Positions 56,135-64,000 are shown, counted from the stretch's first letter. The stretch is DNA of 64,000 nt from Piscinibacter sp047600445 (GCF_047600445.1 NZ_JASGKT010000002.1:186001-250000); one strand, 5' to 3'. The notes: generated by a model from the sequence alone, not told the origin. Translations and numbers: made by a program.

Positions 56135-56611
56135 ATGGAGGCTTGGCTGCAATCGCTGCTGACGCTGCTCGCGCTGCCCAAGTTCGGGTTGAGCACGGTG
56201 TTCGTGGTGGCGCTCGTGTCGGCCACGCTGCTGCCGCTGGGCTCGGAGCCGGCGGTGTTCGGGCTGGTCAAGCTCAATGCCGCGATGTTCTGGCCGGCCA
56301 TCCTGGTGGCCACCGCGGGCAACACCGTCGGCGGCGCGATCTCCTGGGCGATGGGCTACGGCGCCGAGCGCGCCTACGAGCGCGTGACGCACAAGCAAGC
56401 CGAGGCGCGCGCGCTGAAGTGGCTGGAGCGCTTCGGCGCCAAGGCCTGCCTGCTGTCGTGGCTGCCGGTGGTGGGCGATCCGCTGTGCGCGGTGGCCGGC
56501 TGGCTGCGTCTTCCGTTCTGGCCTTGCGTGTTCTACATGGCGATCGGCAAGTTCGCGCGTTACCTGGTCTGGACCGCGCTGCTGCTGTGGTGGTTTCCGG
56601 GGCAGCTCTGA
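56135..56611 (+). CDS. YqaA/DedA-like membrane protein
   Basis: A 158-residue protein of the SNARE-associated (DedA-like) family with four hydrophobic segments and re-entrant stretches. The family motif appears in degraded form as ERFGAKACLLSWLPVVGDPLCAVAGWLRL. The family is linked to lipid transport and membrane-potential upkeep; this member is uncharacterised. It is divergent from dusB and convergent with the patatin gene, so it stands alone on its strand. Confidence 0.9.
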   Translation: MEAWLQSLLTLLALPKFGLSTVFVVALVSATLLPLGSEPAVFGLVKLNAAMFWPAILVATAGNTVGGAISWAMGYGAERAYERVTHKQAEARALKWLERFGAKACLLSWLPVVGDPLCAVAGWLRLPFWPCVFYMAIGKFARYLVWTALLLWWFPGQL

Positions 56612-56619
56612 ACGCCTGA

Positions 56620-57843
56620 TCAGGCGCCGCGCGCGGCCAGCGCGACCTCGAGATCGTCGAGCACGTGCTCCAGCTTCTTCACCGCGCGCGCCGACGGCAG
56701 CGCCGCCGCGCCGCGCCGCGCCGGGCGGCGCAGCAACGCGCGGTGGGGGTCGGCCAGCACCTCGTCGTCCAGCGTCAGGCCGTGGCGCGCCAGCTTGGCG
56801 GCGATGCGCGGCCGCTGCGCGCGCAACTGCTCGCGCGTCTGCCGGTAGGCATGCTCGGCCAGCCAGCGCCGCTGCGAGTAGCCGAAGGTGTTGGCCAGGA
56901 ACATCTCCGGGTCGCGGTGGTCGGGCTCGAACAGCAGGATGTCGGTCGCCGGGTGGCTGTGCTCGTAGCCCTTCATGCCGAGTTCGAGGCGCGAGTGGAT
57001 CAGCGTGCGGAAGGTCTGCGACAGCACCACCGGCAGCCCGCCGTCCACCAGCCGCGGGATGCGCTGCTCGCCGCCGCGCAGCACGCGCTCGCGCGGCGCG
57101 TGCGCGGCGTCGTAGGGCACCAGCGGGTTCAGGCAGATCAGCAGGTCGAGCCCGTCGTCGAGCAGCACCGAGGCGTGCAGCGTCTTCTTCAGCGCGCCGT
57201 CGACGAAGAAGCGCCCGCCGATCTCCACCGGCGGGAACAGCCCGGGCAACGCCGAACTCGCCTGCACCGCCTGCGAGATCGGCACCGCGTCGAAGCCGGG
57301 CAGGCCGAAGGGCGCGCTCTCGCCGCTGTCCAGGTCGGTGGCCACCAGCACCAGCTTGCGGCGCAGTTCGCGGAAGTCGTTGCTGCGCCCCGGCTGCGTG
57401 AACTGGCGGCGCAACTGCGCTTCCAGTCCGGTGCCGGAGAACACGCCGGTGGGCAGCGCGTGGCCGAGCTGTTCGAGCGTCGCGCTGGCCGAGCGGCGCC
57501 GCAGCGTGCCGACCCACAGCGCGCGCGCCGCCACGCCGGGCAGCGCGGCGAGCCGGCGCGCGAATTCGCCCCAGGCCGGGCGCATCAGCAGCGAGGGCTC
57601 GAAGATGTCGTGCGCCGCGCCCTCGTTCTCGATGAACGAGGCGCACTGCTCGCGCGGGCTCATGCCGTTGGCCAGCGCCGCGGCGATGAAGCCGCCGGCC
57701 GACACGCCGACGTAGGCGTCGCAGTCGGCCAGGTCCAGGCCGGTGATGGCCTCGTCGAGCGCGCACAGCGCGCCCAGTTCGTAGATCGCGCCGAGCGGCC
57801 CGCCGCCGGCCAGGGCGATGCCGATGCGCGCTGGTCTCTTCAT
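56620..57843 (-). CDS. Patatin-like phospholipase
   Basis: A serine lipase-type hydrolase of 407 residues. The oxyanion loop GGGPLGAIYELGALCALDE lies near the N-terminus, the nucleophile serine is in VGVSAGGFIAAA (GxSxG, about residue 50) and the aspartate of the dyad is in FFVDGALKK (DGA in place of the usual DGG/DGA). No signal peptide is seen, so it is likely cytosolic. It is divergent from the RCC1-lipoprotein gene. Confidence 0.92.
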   Translation of the reverse strand: MKRPARIGIALAGGGPLGAIYELGALCALDEAITGLDLADCDAYVGVSAGGFIAAALANGMSPREQCASFIENEGAAHDIFEPSLLMRPAWGEFARRLAALPGVAARALWVGTLRRRSASATLEQLGHALPTGVFSGTGLEAQLRRQFTQPGRSNDFRELRRKLVLVATDLDSGESAPFGLPGFDAVPISQAVQASSALPGLFPPVEIGGRFFVDGALKKTLHASVLLDDGLDLLICLNPLVPYDAAHAPRERVLRGGEQRIPRLVDGGLPVVLSQTFRTLIHSRLELGMKGYEHSHPATDILLFEPDHRDPEMFLANTFGYSQRRWLAEHAYRQTREQLRAQRPRIAAKLARHGLTLDDEVLADPHRALLRRPARRGAAALPSARAVKKLEHVLDDLEVALAARGA

Positions 57844-57934
57844 GCGCGCCAGTCTAGGCCGCGCGGTGCGCGAGAGGGTGGGGCGACTCCTCTAGGCGCG
57901 GACGCTGGAGATGGGCATGCTATTCTTCGATAAC

Positions 57935-57953
57935 GCAAATGGATCTTATTCGC
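57935..57953 (+). promoter_or_regulatory. Candidate Fur-type operator
   Basis: GCAAAT, seven bases, ATTCGC: a 19-bp dyad that matches a betaproteobacterial Fur-box form (GCAAATGATAATCATTTGC) at about 13 positions by eye. An extended -10-like TGCTATTCT lies just upstream (57918-57926). It is six bases before the chosen start of the RCC1 lipoprotein. Confidence 0.3.
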
Positions 57954-57958
57954 ATCAA

Positions 57959-59542
57959 ATGATTTATATCAAGTCGCTCAATTTCAGATCGCTCGATTCG
58001 CGCGTCGGCCTGCTGGCGCTGTCCTGCGCCGCCGCGCTGCTGGCCGCCTGCGGCGGAGGCGGGGGCGGTGGCGGCGAAGCCAAGGACACCACGCCGCCCA
58101 CGCTCGAAAGCGCCGCCACGCTCGGCGAGCCGGTGGTGCGGCAGGCGCGCTACACGATCTCGGGCAGCGCCTCGGACGACAAGGCGCTGGCCTCGGTGAC
58201 GCTGAGCCTGAACGGGCAGACCAAGGCCGCCACGCTCGACGGCACCGCCTTCAGCGTGAGCGCCGACCTGAAGGCCGGCCGCAACAGCTACACGCTGGTC
58301 GCGCGCGACGCCGCCGGCAACGAGACCAGCCGCAGCGGCAGCGTCTACCTGGGCCACCGCGTCGCGGGCGGCAACTCGCATTCCGGCGCGATCGTCAACG
58401 GCGCGCTCTACACCTGGGGCCGCAACAACTTCGGCCAGACCGGCCTGGGCTTCACCTCGGCCGTGGCCACCGACGCCGCCACCCATCCGGTGGCGCCGGC
58501 GCGTGTCGCCACGCCGGCCGCCTTCGTCGCGCTGGCCTTCAACCAGAACCACTCGCTGGCCATCGACGCCGACGGCAAGCTGTGGAGCTGGGGCGACGAC
58601 ACCGACGGCCAGCTCGGCCGCGGCGCCGGCGACCGCGCCTCGTGCGGCAGTTCGACCAACAACTGCCGCCTCGACATCGGGCAGGTCGCCGGCCTGGACG
58701 GCGTGGTGGCGGTCTCGGCCGGCTACAGCCACGTGCTGGCGCTGAAGTCCGACGGCAGCGTCTGGGGCTTCGGGCTGAACGACCTGGGCCAGCTCGGCGA
58801 CGGCAGCAGCACCAACAGCGCAATGCCGGTGCAGGTGGTCTGGGCCAGCGCCGACAGCGCGGTGGTGGGGCGCATCGTGCAGGTGTCGGCGGCGTCCGCT
58901 TCTTCCTATGCGCTGGACGACAAGGGCCAGTTGTGGGCCTGGGGCCGCAACCAGTACGCCAACCTGGGCCTGGGCAGCGCCAGCGCGGCCAAGGCGGTGC
59001 AGGCCACGCCGGTGCGCGTGCCGATGCCCGAGGGCGTGCGCACCGTCTCGGTGGCCAACGGGCGCGACCACGTGCTCGCGCTGGCCAGCGACGGCAAGGT
59101 CTACGCCTGGGGCCTGAACGCCAGCAGCCAGGTCGGCTTCAACGGCGTCGTGCACAAGGGCCAGCCCACCGCCTGGCCCAGCCCGGTGCTCTCGCCGACG
59201 CGCCTGCCGTGGACCGACAGCCACGCGGCGGTCGAGGTCTACGGCAACGGCAACACCAGCTACCTGCGCCTGGCCGACGGCAAGGTCTACCCCTGGGGCA
59301 TGTACGGCCAGAACGAAGGCACCGGCACCGTCTACGCCAACCTGGACGAGCCGGAAGACAAGCTGAGCACGCTGTCGCAGATCGTCGACCTGTCGGTGGG
59401 CGCGCTGCACCAGGTGGCGCTGCGCGCGGACGGCCAGGTCTTCACCTGGGGCTGGAGCTTCGAGGGTTCGCTCGGCGGCGGCAGCAGCGCGATCAACACC
59501 TGGATGTACAACACGCCGCTGAACCCGCAATTCCCGTCGTGA
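57959..59542 (+). CDS. RCC1-repeat lipoprotein
   Basis: A 527-residue exported lipoprotein. The signal ends in LLAAC (Cys31), followed by eight glycines as a flexible tether, then a bacterial Ig-like domain (about residues 40-120, TPPTLESAATLG to DAAGNETS) and about seven RCC1 blades (ALYTWGRNNFGQTGLG, KLWSWGDDTDGQLG, SVWGFGLNDLGQLGDG, QLWAWGRNQYANLGLG, KVYAWGLNASSQVG) to the C-terminus. The beta-propeller probably binds a partner at the cell surface or in the periplasm. The start at 57959 gives a normal lipoprotein signal; ATGs at 57911 and 57917 would add 16 or 14 residues. It overlaps the di-heme gene as GTGA. Confidence 0.88.
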   Translation: MIYIKSLNFRSLDSRVGLLALSCAAALLAACGGGGGGGGEAKDTTPPTLESAATLGEPVVRQARYTISGSASDDKALASVTLSLNGQTKAATLDGTAFSVSADLKAGRNSYTLVARDAAGNETSRSGSVYLGHRVAGGNSHSGAIVNGALYTWGRNNFGQTGLGFTSAVATDAATHPVAPARVATPAAFVALAFNQNHSLAIDADGKLWSWGDDTDGQLGRGAGDRASCGSSTNNCRLDIGQVAGLDGVVAVSAGYSHVLALKSDGSVWGFGLNDLGQLGDGSSTNSAMPVQVVWASADSAVVGRIVQVSAASASSYALDDKGQLWAWGRNQYANLGLGSASAAKAVQATPVRVPMPEGVRTVSVANGRDHVLALASDGKVYAWGLNASSQVGFNGVVHKGQPTAWPSPVLSPTRLPWTDSHAAVEVYGNGNTSYLRLADGKVYPWGMYGQNEGTGTVYANLDEPEDKLSTLSQIVDLSVGALHQVALRADGQVFTWGWSFEGSLGGGSSAINTWMYNTPLNPQFPS

Positions 59543-60867
59543 GCCGGCGGGTCGGATCGGGCCTGCTGCTGGCGGCGCTGGCCGCCTGTGGCGGCAGTGG
59601 CGGCGGCGACGGCGGCGAGCCGCCGCGCACCTGGACGCCGGCCGGCGGCAGCGCCACGGTGGCGCTGAACGACGCCGCGCCGTTCATGCAGTTCGCGCCC
59701 GGCATCGACGCCAGCGAGATGGCCGGCGTGTCGCAGGGGCGCGAGCTGTTCGTCGCCGAATGGCAGCCCGCACCGGGTCCGCGCACGCTGATCGACGGCC
59801 TGGGGCCGCTGTTCAACGCCAACGCCTGCACGTCCTGCCACGTGGCCGACGGCCGCGTGCCGCCGCTGGCCGAAGGCGGCGCGACAACGCCGGGTGTGCT
59901 GTTTCGCATCGGCAACGCCGAGGGGCAGGTTCATCCGCTGTACGGCGGCCAGTTGCAGGACCAGGCCACGGCCGGACTGGCCGAGGGCCGCGTCAACTGG
60001 TCGCAGGAAGCCGCCGCCGGCGCGCTGACCTACACCGCCACGCTGTTCGGCGAGGTGGGGCTGGAGGGTTTCCACCTCGGCCCGCGCATCGCGCCGCAAC
60101 TGCTCGGCATGGGGCTGCTGGACCGCGTGAGCGAAGACCACATCCTCGCCGGCGCCGACCCCGACGACCGCGACGGCGACGGCGTCTCGGGCCGCGTGCA
60201 CTGGGTGAACGAAGACGGCGCGACGCGCGTCGGCCGCTTCGGCTGGAAGGCGATCAACGCCAGCCTGCGCACGCAGAACGCCGGCGCGCTGCACCAGGAC
60301 ATGGGGCTCACCTCGCCGGTGCGGCCCGCCGAGAACTGCACTGCCTTGCAGACTGTGTGCGCCGAGCAGCCCGGCGGCGGCAGCCCGGAGGTGTCGGAGG
60401 CCTCGCTGTCGGCGATCGTCGACTTCATGACGGTGCTGGCCGTGCCCGAACGCCGCATCGCCGAGCGGGCCGCGTTCGACCGCGGCGCGGCGCTGTTCGA
60501 GCGCGTCGGCTGCGCGGCCTGCCACCGCCCGACGCTGCTCACCGGCGGCGGCGCGCGCTTTCCCGGCCTGTCGGGCCAGACGGTGTATGCCTACACCGAC
60601 CTGCTGCTGCACGACATGGGCGAGGCGCTCGGCGACGGCGTGAAGGAGGGCGATGCCCAGCCCGCCGAATGGCGCACGCCGCCGCTGTGGGGCATCGGGC
60701 TGGTGGAGCGCAAGCCCGGCGCGCGCTTCCTGCACGACGGGCGCGCGGCCAGCCTGCGCGAAGCGATCGGCTGGCACGGCGGCGAAGCGCTGGGAGCGCG
60801 CACGCGCTTCCAGGCGCTGGGCGATGCCGATCAGGCGCTGCTGCTGCAGTTCCTGCGCGGCATCTAG
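59539..60867 (+). CDS. Di-heme oxidoreductase (DHOR) lipoprotein
   Basis: A 442-residue c-type cytochrome of the di-heme thiol-oxidoreductase/DUF1111 family. Signal ends LAAC (Cys17), then a Gly/Asp tether. Two covalent heme sites are visible: CTSCH (C97-H101) and CAACH (C325-H329). DPDDRDGDGVSG looks like a calcium loop. The family relates to MauG-type peroxidases; many are found with imelysin genes, but none is here. It starts at a GTG inside the RCC1 gene's stop, so the two are coupled and probably function together. Confidence 0.9.
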   Translation: MSRRVGSGLLLAALAACGGSGGGDGGEPPRTWTPAGGSATVALNDAAPFMQFAPGIDASEMAGVSQGRELFVAEWQPAPGPRTLIDGLGPLFNANACTSCHVADGRVPPLAEGGATTPGVLFRIGNAEGQVHPLYGGQLQDQATAGLAEGRVNWSQEAAAGALTYTATLFGEVGLEGFHLGPRIAPQLLGMGLLDRVSEDHILAGADPDDRDGDGVSGRVHWVNEDGATRVGRFGWKAINASLRTQNAGALHQDMGLTSPVRPAENCTALQTVCAEQPGGGSPEVSEASLSAIVDFMTVLAVPERRIAERAAFDRGAALFERVGCAACHRPTLLTGGGARFPGLSGQTVYAYTDLLLHDMGEALGDGVKEGDAQPAEWRTPPLWGIGLVERKPGARFLHDGRAASLREAIGWHGGEALGARTRFQALGDADQALLLQFLRGI

Positions 60868-60874
60868 AGCGAAC

Positions 60875-61390
60875 TCAGGCCGAGGCCTTCTTCGCCGGGG
60901 CGCGCTTGGCGGCGGCCTTCTTGGCGGGCGCAGCCTTCTTCGCCGGCGCGGCGCCGCCGCCCTTGGAGAGCTTGGCCACCTGCGCGCCGAGCGCGTCGAT
61001 GCGCTTGATCAGCGCGGAGACGTCCTTCGCCGAAGGCACGCCGAGCTTGTTGAGCGCGCGCGCGGTACGCTCCTCGAAGATGGTTTCGAGCTTGTCCCAG
61101 TGCTGGCCGGCCTTGGCCTGCACGTCGCCGGCCATGCCGGTCATCTTGCTCGTCACGGCGCCGATCTTCTCCTCGGCGGCGGCCTGCGTCTTGCGCTGCA
61201 GCGACAGGCCTTCCTTGACCAGCGCCTCGAACACCTTGCCGCCTTCTTCCTGCGCCTTCGAGAAGGCGCCCATGCCGGCCAGCCAGATCTGCTGCGCCGA
61301 ATCCTTCACCGACCCGGCCAGCGCGCTGTCGAGCAGGCCGCCCGTGGACGCCGCCTTCTTGTTCGCCATCTGCTTGAGCTTCTTGACCAT
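60875..61390 (-). CDS. PhaF-type phasin / granule-associated protein
   Basis: A 171-residue protein of the poly(hydroxyalkanoate) granule-associated family: an N-terminal phasin helix (QIWLAGMGAFSKAQEEGGKVFEALVKEG), a long amphipathic coiled region, and a short Lys/Ala/Pro-rich tail (AAPAKKAAAKRAPAKKASA) of histone-H1 type that may bind DNA. It would coat lipid-like granules. AAAGGA lies upstream of the ATG at 61390; a TATAGT at 61435-61430 may be its -10. It converges with the di-heme gene. Confidence 0.92.
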   Translation of the reverse strand: MVKKLKQMANKKAASTGGLLDSALAGSVKDSAQQIWLAGMGAFSKAQEEGGKVFEALVKEGLSLQRKTQAAAEEKIGAVTSKMTGMAGDVQAKAGQHWDKLETIFEERTARALNKLGVPSAKDVSALIKRIDALGAQVAKLSKGGGAAPAKKAAPAKKAAAKRAPAKKASA

Positions 61391-61595
61391 CTTGTCCGTC
61401 CTTTCGGGGTGTGCTGCGTGATGCGGCGCACTATAGGCACGCGCAGTCGAGCGCACAGCCTAAATCTCTAGGGCGCGGGCTCTACGCCGGGGGCCGCTTG
61501 GGGTAAGCGCGCAGCGTCGCGCCCGGGCCTTTGGACAAGAATCGGCGCCAATCCCCTTGCCACGAGCTGCCACGAGAACACCCAGGAGGAAAGGC

Positions 61596-63590
61596 ATGCA
61601 CTACTTCGTCACCGGCGCCACCGGCTTCATCGGCCGCCGCCTCGTCAAGACCCTGCTGGCGCGGCGCGGCGCCGTCGTCCACTTCCTGCTGCGCCACGAA
61701 TCGGAAGCCAAGGTGCCCGAGCTGCTGGAGTACTGGGGCGTCGGCAAGGCGCGCGCGGTGCCGGTGTTCGGCGACCTGACGAGCAAGAAGCTCGGCGTGG
61801 ACGCCGACGCGATCAAGGCGCTGAAGGGCCAGGTCGACCACATGTACCACCTCGCCGCCGTCTACGACCTGAAGGCCGACGAGGAATCGCAGGTCAAGGC
61901 CAACATCGACGGCACGCGCGCCGCGGTGGAGTTCGCCAAGGCCATCGACGCCAAGCACTTCCACCACGTCTCGTCGATCGCCGCGGCGGGCCTGTACGAA
62001 GGCGTGTTCCGCGAGGACATGTTCGACGAGGCCGAGGGCCTGGACCATCCGTACTTCATGACCAAGCACGAGAGCGAGAAGATCGTGCGCAAGGAGTGCA
62101 AGGTGCCGTGGACCGTCTACCGCCCGGCGATGGTGGTGGGCGACTCGCGCAGCGGCGAGATGGACAAGATCGACGGCCCGTACTACTTCTTCAAGCTGAT
62201 CCAGCGCATGCGCCAGATCCTGCCGCCGTGGATGCCCAGCGTCGGGCTGGAGGGCGGGCGCGTCAACATCGTGCCGGTGGACTTCGTCGTCGCCGCGCTC
62301 GACCACATCAGCCACCACTTCCACGCCAGCGGCAAGTGCTACCACCTGGTCGACCCGGTGGGCTACCGCGTCGGCGACGTGCTCGACATCTTCTCCAAGG
62401 CTGCGCACGCGCCGAAGATGAACCTGTTCGTCAACGCGGCGCTGCTCGGCTTCATCCCGCGCAGCGTGAAGAAGGGCCTGATGGCGCTGGCGCCGGTGCG
62501 GCGCGTCTACCGCGCGGTGATGAAGGACCTCGGCCTGCCCGAGGACATGATGACCTTCGTCAACTACCCGACGCGCTTCGACCGCCGCGAGACCGACGCC
62601 GCGCTCAAGGGCAGCGGCATCGAGTGCCCGAACCTGCACGACTACGCCTGGCGGCTGTGGGACTACTGGGAGCGCAACCTCGACCCGGCCCTGTTCATCG
62701 ACCGCAGCCTGAAGGGCACGGTGGCCGGCAAGGTGGTGCTGGTGACCGGCGGCTCCTCGGGCATCGGCCTGGCGGCGGCGTGCAAGTTCGCGCACGCCGG
62801 CGCGATCACCATCATCTGCGCGCGCGACGCCGACAAGCTCGCCGAGGCGGTCAAGGAGATCAAGGCCCACGCCGGCAAGGACGCGCAGGTGTACAGCTAC
62901 AGCGTCGACATCGCCGACGAGGCGGGTTGCGCCGCGTTCGTCGCCGCGCTCAACGAGGAGCACGGCGGCGTCGACTTCCTCATCAACAACGCCGGCCGCT
63001 CGATCCGCCGCGCGATCGAGTCGAGCTACGACCGCTTCCACGACTACGAGCGCACGATGCAACTGAACTACTTCGGCTGCCTGCGCGTGACCATGGGGCT
63101 GCTGCCCGGCATGGTGGCCAAGAAGAAGGGCCACGTCGTCAACATCAGCTCGATCGGCGTGCTGACCAACGCGCCGCGCTTCTCGGCCTACGTGGCGAGC
63201 AAGGCGGCGCTCGACGCCTGGACGCGCTGCGCTTCCAGCGAGTACGCCGACCTCGGCATCACCTTCACGACCATCAACATGCCGCTGGTGCGCACGCCGA
63301 TGATCGCGCCGACCAAGATCTACAACAACGTGCCGACGCTCAGCCCCGAGGAGGCCGCCGACATGATCGCGCAGGCCTGCATCGACAAGCCGGTGCGCAT
63401 CGCCACGCGCCTGGGCCAGTTCGGCCAGGTGCTGCATGCGCTGGCGCCGCGCGTGGCGCAGATCGTGATGAACACCAGCTTCCGCATGTTCCCCGACAGC
63501 GACGCCGCCAAGGGCGAGAAGGGCGGCAAGCCGCAGCTCAGCGCCGAGGCGGTGGCGTTGCAGCAGATGATGCGGGGGATTCACTTCTAG
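61596..63590 (+). CDS. Two-domain fatty acyl-CoA/ACP reductase
   Basis: A 664-residue fusion of two short-chain dehydrogenase domains. The first (residues 1-370) opens YFVTGATGFIGRRLVK and has the YxxxK pair in HPYFMTKHESEK. The second (from about 370) has VLVTGGSSGIGLAAAC, NNAGRSIRR and FSAYVASKAALD. Order, length and many segments match the Marinobacter fatty acyl-CoA reductase (Maqu_2507 type), which makes fatty alcohols for wax esters. AGGAGG stands before the ATG at 61596. No wax ester synthase is in the window. A palindromic repeat follows the stop. Confidence 0.9.
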   Translation: MHYFVTGATGFIGRRLVKTLLARRGAVVHFLLRHESEAKVPELLEYWGVGKARAVPVFGDLTSKKLGVDADAIKALKGQVDHMYHLAAVYDLKADEESQVKANIDGTRAAVEFAKAIDAKHFHHVSSIAAAGLYEGVFREDMFDEAEGLDHPYFMTKHESEKIVRKECKVPWTVYRPAMVVGDSRSGEMDKIDGPYYFFKLIQRMRQILPPWMPSVGLEGGRVNIVPVDFVVAALDHISHHFHASGKCYHLVDPVGYRVGDVLDIFSKAAHAPKMNLFVNAALLGFIPRSVKKGLMALAPVRRVYRAVMKDLGLPEDMMTFVNYPTRFDRRETDAALKGSGIECPNLHDYAWRLWDYWERNLDPALFIDRSLKGTVAGKVVLVTGGSSGIGLAAACKFAHAGAITIICARDADKLAEAVKEIKAHAGKDAQVYSYSVDIADEAGCAAFVAALNEEHGGVDFLINNAGRSIRRAIESSYDRFHDYERTMQLNYFGCLRVTMGLLPGMVAKKKGHVVNISSIGVLTNAPRFSAYVASKAALDAWTRCASSEYADLGITFTTINMPLVRTPMIAPTKIYNNVPTLSPEEAADMIAQACIDKPVRIATRLGQFGQVLHALAPRVAQIVMNTSFRMFPDSDAAKGEKGGKPQLSAEAVALQQMMRGIHF

Positions 63591-63597
63591 GCACGAA

Positions 63598-63674
63598 ATC
63601 CGTTCGCCCTGAGCTTGTCGAAGGGCCCGGCGCTGCATCTCGGCCGGGCTTCGACAGGCTCGGCCCGAACGGAT
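63598..63674. repeat. Palindromic REP-like repeat after the acyl-CoA reductase
   Basis: Left arm ATCCGTTCGCCCTGAGCTTG continuing TCGAAGGGCCCGGC and right arm (63641-63674) form a near-perfect stem of about 33 bases around a ten-base loop. The sequence family (TTCGACAAGCTCAGGGCGAA) is recognised as a dispersed palindromic repeat in many Burkholderiales and Xanthomonadales. It may end transcription of the two convergent genes. Confidence 0.85.
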
Positions 63675-63678
63675 CTCT

Positions 63679-64000
63679 TCAGCGCCCCTCGCGCATATCG
63701 GCCAGCAGCCGCTGCATCAGCGCGAAATAGCGGTCGTAGAACTGCCCGGCGGGAATCGTCTCGGAGCCGACCTTGACGAGCGACTCCTCGCTCGACGACA
63801 GCGGCACCGAGATCGAGCCGAGCGCGCCCACGCCCAGGCTGGTGTTGTTGGCGGACTTCTTGATCACGTAGCGGTCCTGCAGCGCCGAGACGTAGGCGGT
63901 GGACAGCGTGCCGCCCGCGCCCTCGGGCACGCACACCACGGTGAAGCTGATCTCCATGTGCACCTCGCCCTGGGGCTGGAAGCGCTTGCTGCCGTTGACC
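63679..64000 (-). CDS. Unknown protein, 5' end cut by window edge
   Basis: The frame is open from the right edge (at least VNGSKRFQPQGEVHMEIS) to a stop at 63679: 106 residues visible. An ATG at 63963 could give a 94-residue protein, but the coding sequence continues beyond it without a stop, so the true start probably lies outside. Segments such as VVCVPEGAGG, TAYVSALQDRYVIKKSANN and GQFYDRYFALMQRLLADM show no known motif. It converges with the acyl-CoA reductase across the palindromic repeat. Confidence 0.65.
   Translation of the reverse strand, partial: VNGSKRFQPQGEVHMEISFTVVCVPEGAGGTLSTAYVSALQDRYVIKKSANNTSLGVGALGSISVPLSSSEESLVKVGSETIPAGQFYDRYFALMQRLLADMREGR

Noticed and set aside
55010..57766. 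A 918-residue minus-strand frame upstream of dusB
   Set aside because: Only the last 346 codons encode DusB. The rest is an off-frame reading of the patatin gene and the antisense of the yqaA-like gene.
57911..57958. Upstream ATGs at 57911 and 57917 considered as the start of the RCC1 lipoprotein
   Set aside because: They would put MGMLFFDNANGSYSHQ before the signal peptide and place the dyad at 57935-57953 inside the coding region; the ATG at 57959 gives a standard lipoprotein signal. N-terminal data could overturn this.

Overview
The window is ordinary chromosomal DNA of a high-GC (about 70% by eye) betaproteobacterium. Gene order points to Burkholderiales, probably the Rubrivivax/Leptothrix/Methylibium branch: pilBCD-coaE-zapD-yacG, rplU-rpmA-obgE-proB, hemA-prfA-prmC, ffh next to a ypjD-like gene and pilSR, accBC-prmA, dusB-fis-purH-ruvC, and rnr-tonB-aroE-mtgA. 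The genus is inferred from synteny only. No prophage, insertion sequence, CRISPR array or rRNA operon was seen.

Layout. 1-1970: groES-groEL (groEL cut by the left edge) behind a heat-shock promoter and a CIRCE operator. 2002-8031: a lipoprotein, then yacG, zapD, coaE and the type IV pilus genes pilD, pilC and pilB. 8191-9311: tRNA-Pro(CGG) and ispB. 9401-12397: rplU, rpmA, obgE, proB. 12411-16346: rppH, proS, a lytic transglycosylase, ubiX, grxD. 16425-20324: an outer-membrane-type protein, then prmC, prfA and hemA in a tightly overlapping unit. 20391-25898: a small membrane protein, miaB, a secreted protein, tRNA-Met, and the SRP pair ftsY and ffh around a membrane-anchored DUF2726 protein. 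25946-31083: ypjD-like, PP0621-like, pilS, pilR, ampD. 31160-35574: class Ia ribonucleotide reductase nrdA and nrdB, with two NrdR-like boxes at the nrdA promoter. 35789-36241: a Lys/Ala-rich histone-H1-like protein and a strong terminator. 36372-43754: purC, a low-GC orphan gene, a PfkB kinase, a DUF3426 protein, prmA, accC, accB and a TlpA-like thioredoxin. 43751-48941: an unknown protein, mtgA, aroE, tonB and an RNB ribonuclease. 49021-51006: a UvrD-like helicase of lower GC. 51050-57843: ruvC, cdsA-like, plsC-like, purH, fis, dusB, yqaA-like and patatin genes. 57959-64000: an RCC1-repeat lipoprotein overlapping a di-heme oxidoreductase lipoprotein, a PhaF-type phasin, a two-domain fatty acyl-CoA reductase, a palindromic repeat and a truncated gene.

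Most of the content is housekeeping. The accessory material stands out by base composition or by breaking familiar gene order: the orphan at 37272-38408, the helicase at 49021-51006, the RCC1/di-heme lipoprotein pair, and the acyl-CoA reductase beside a phasin, which hints at neutral-lipid storage. The best regulatory signals are the CIRCE plus sigma32/sigma70-like promoter of groESL, the paired NrdR-like boxes of nrdA, the compound terminator after tRNA-Met, and the perfect-stem terminator after the H1-like gene. The only stretch of about 300 bases or more without a gene is 31084-31412, which holds the nrdA promoter and leader.
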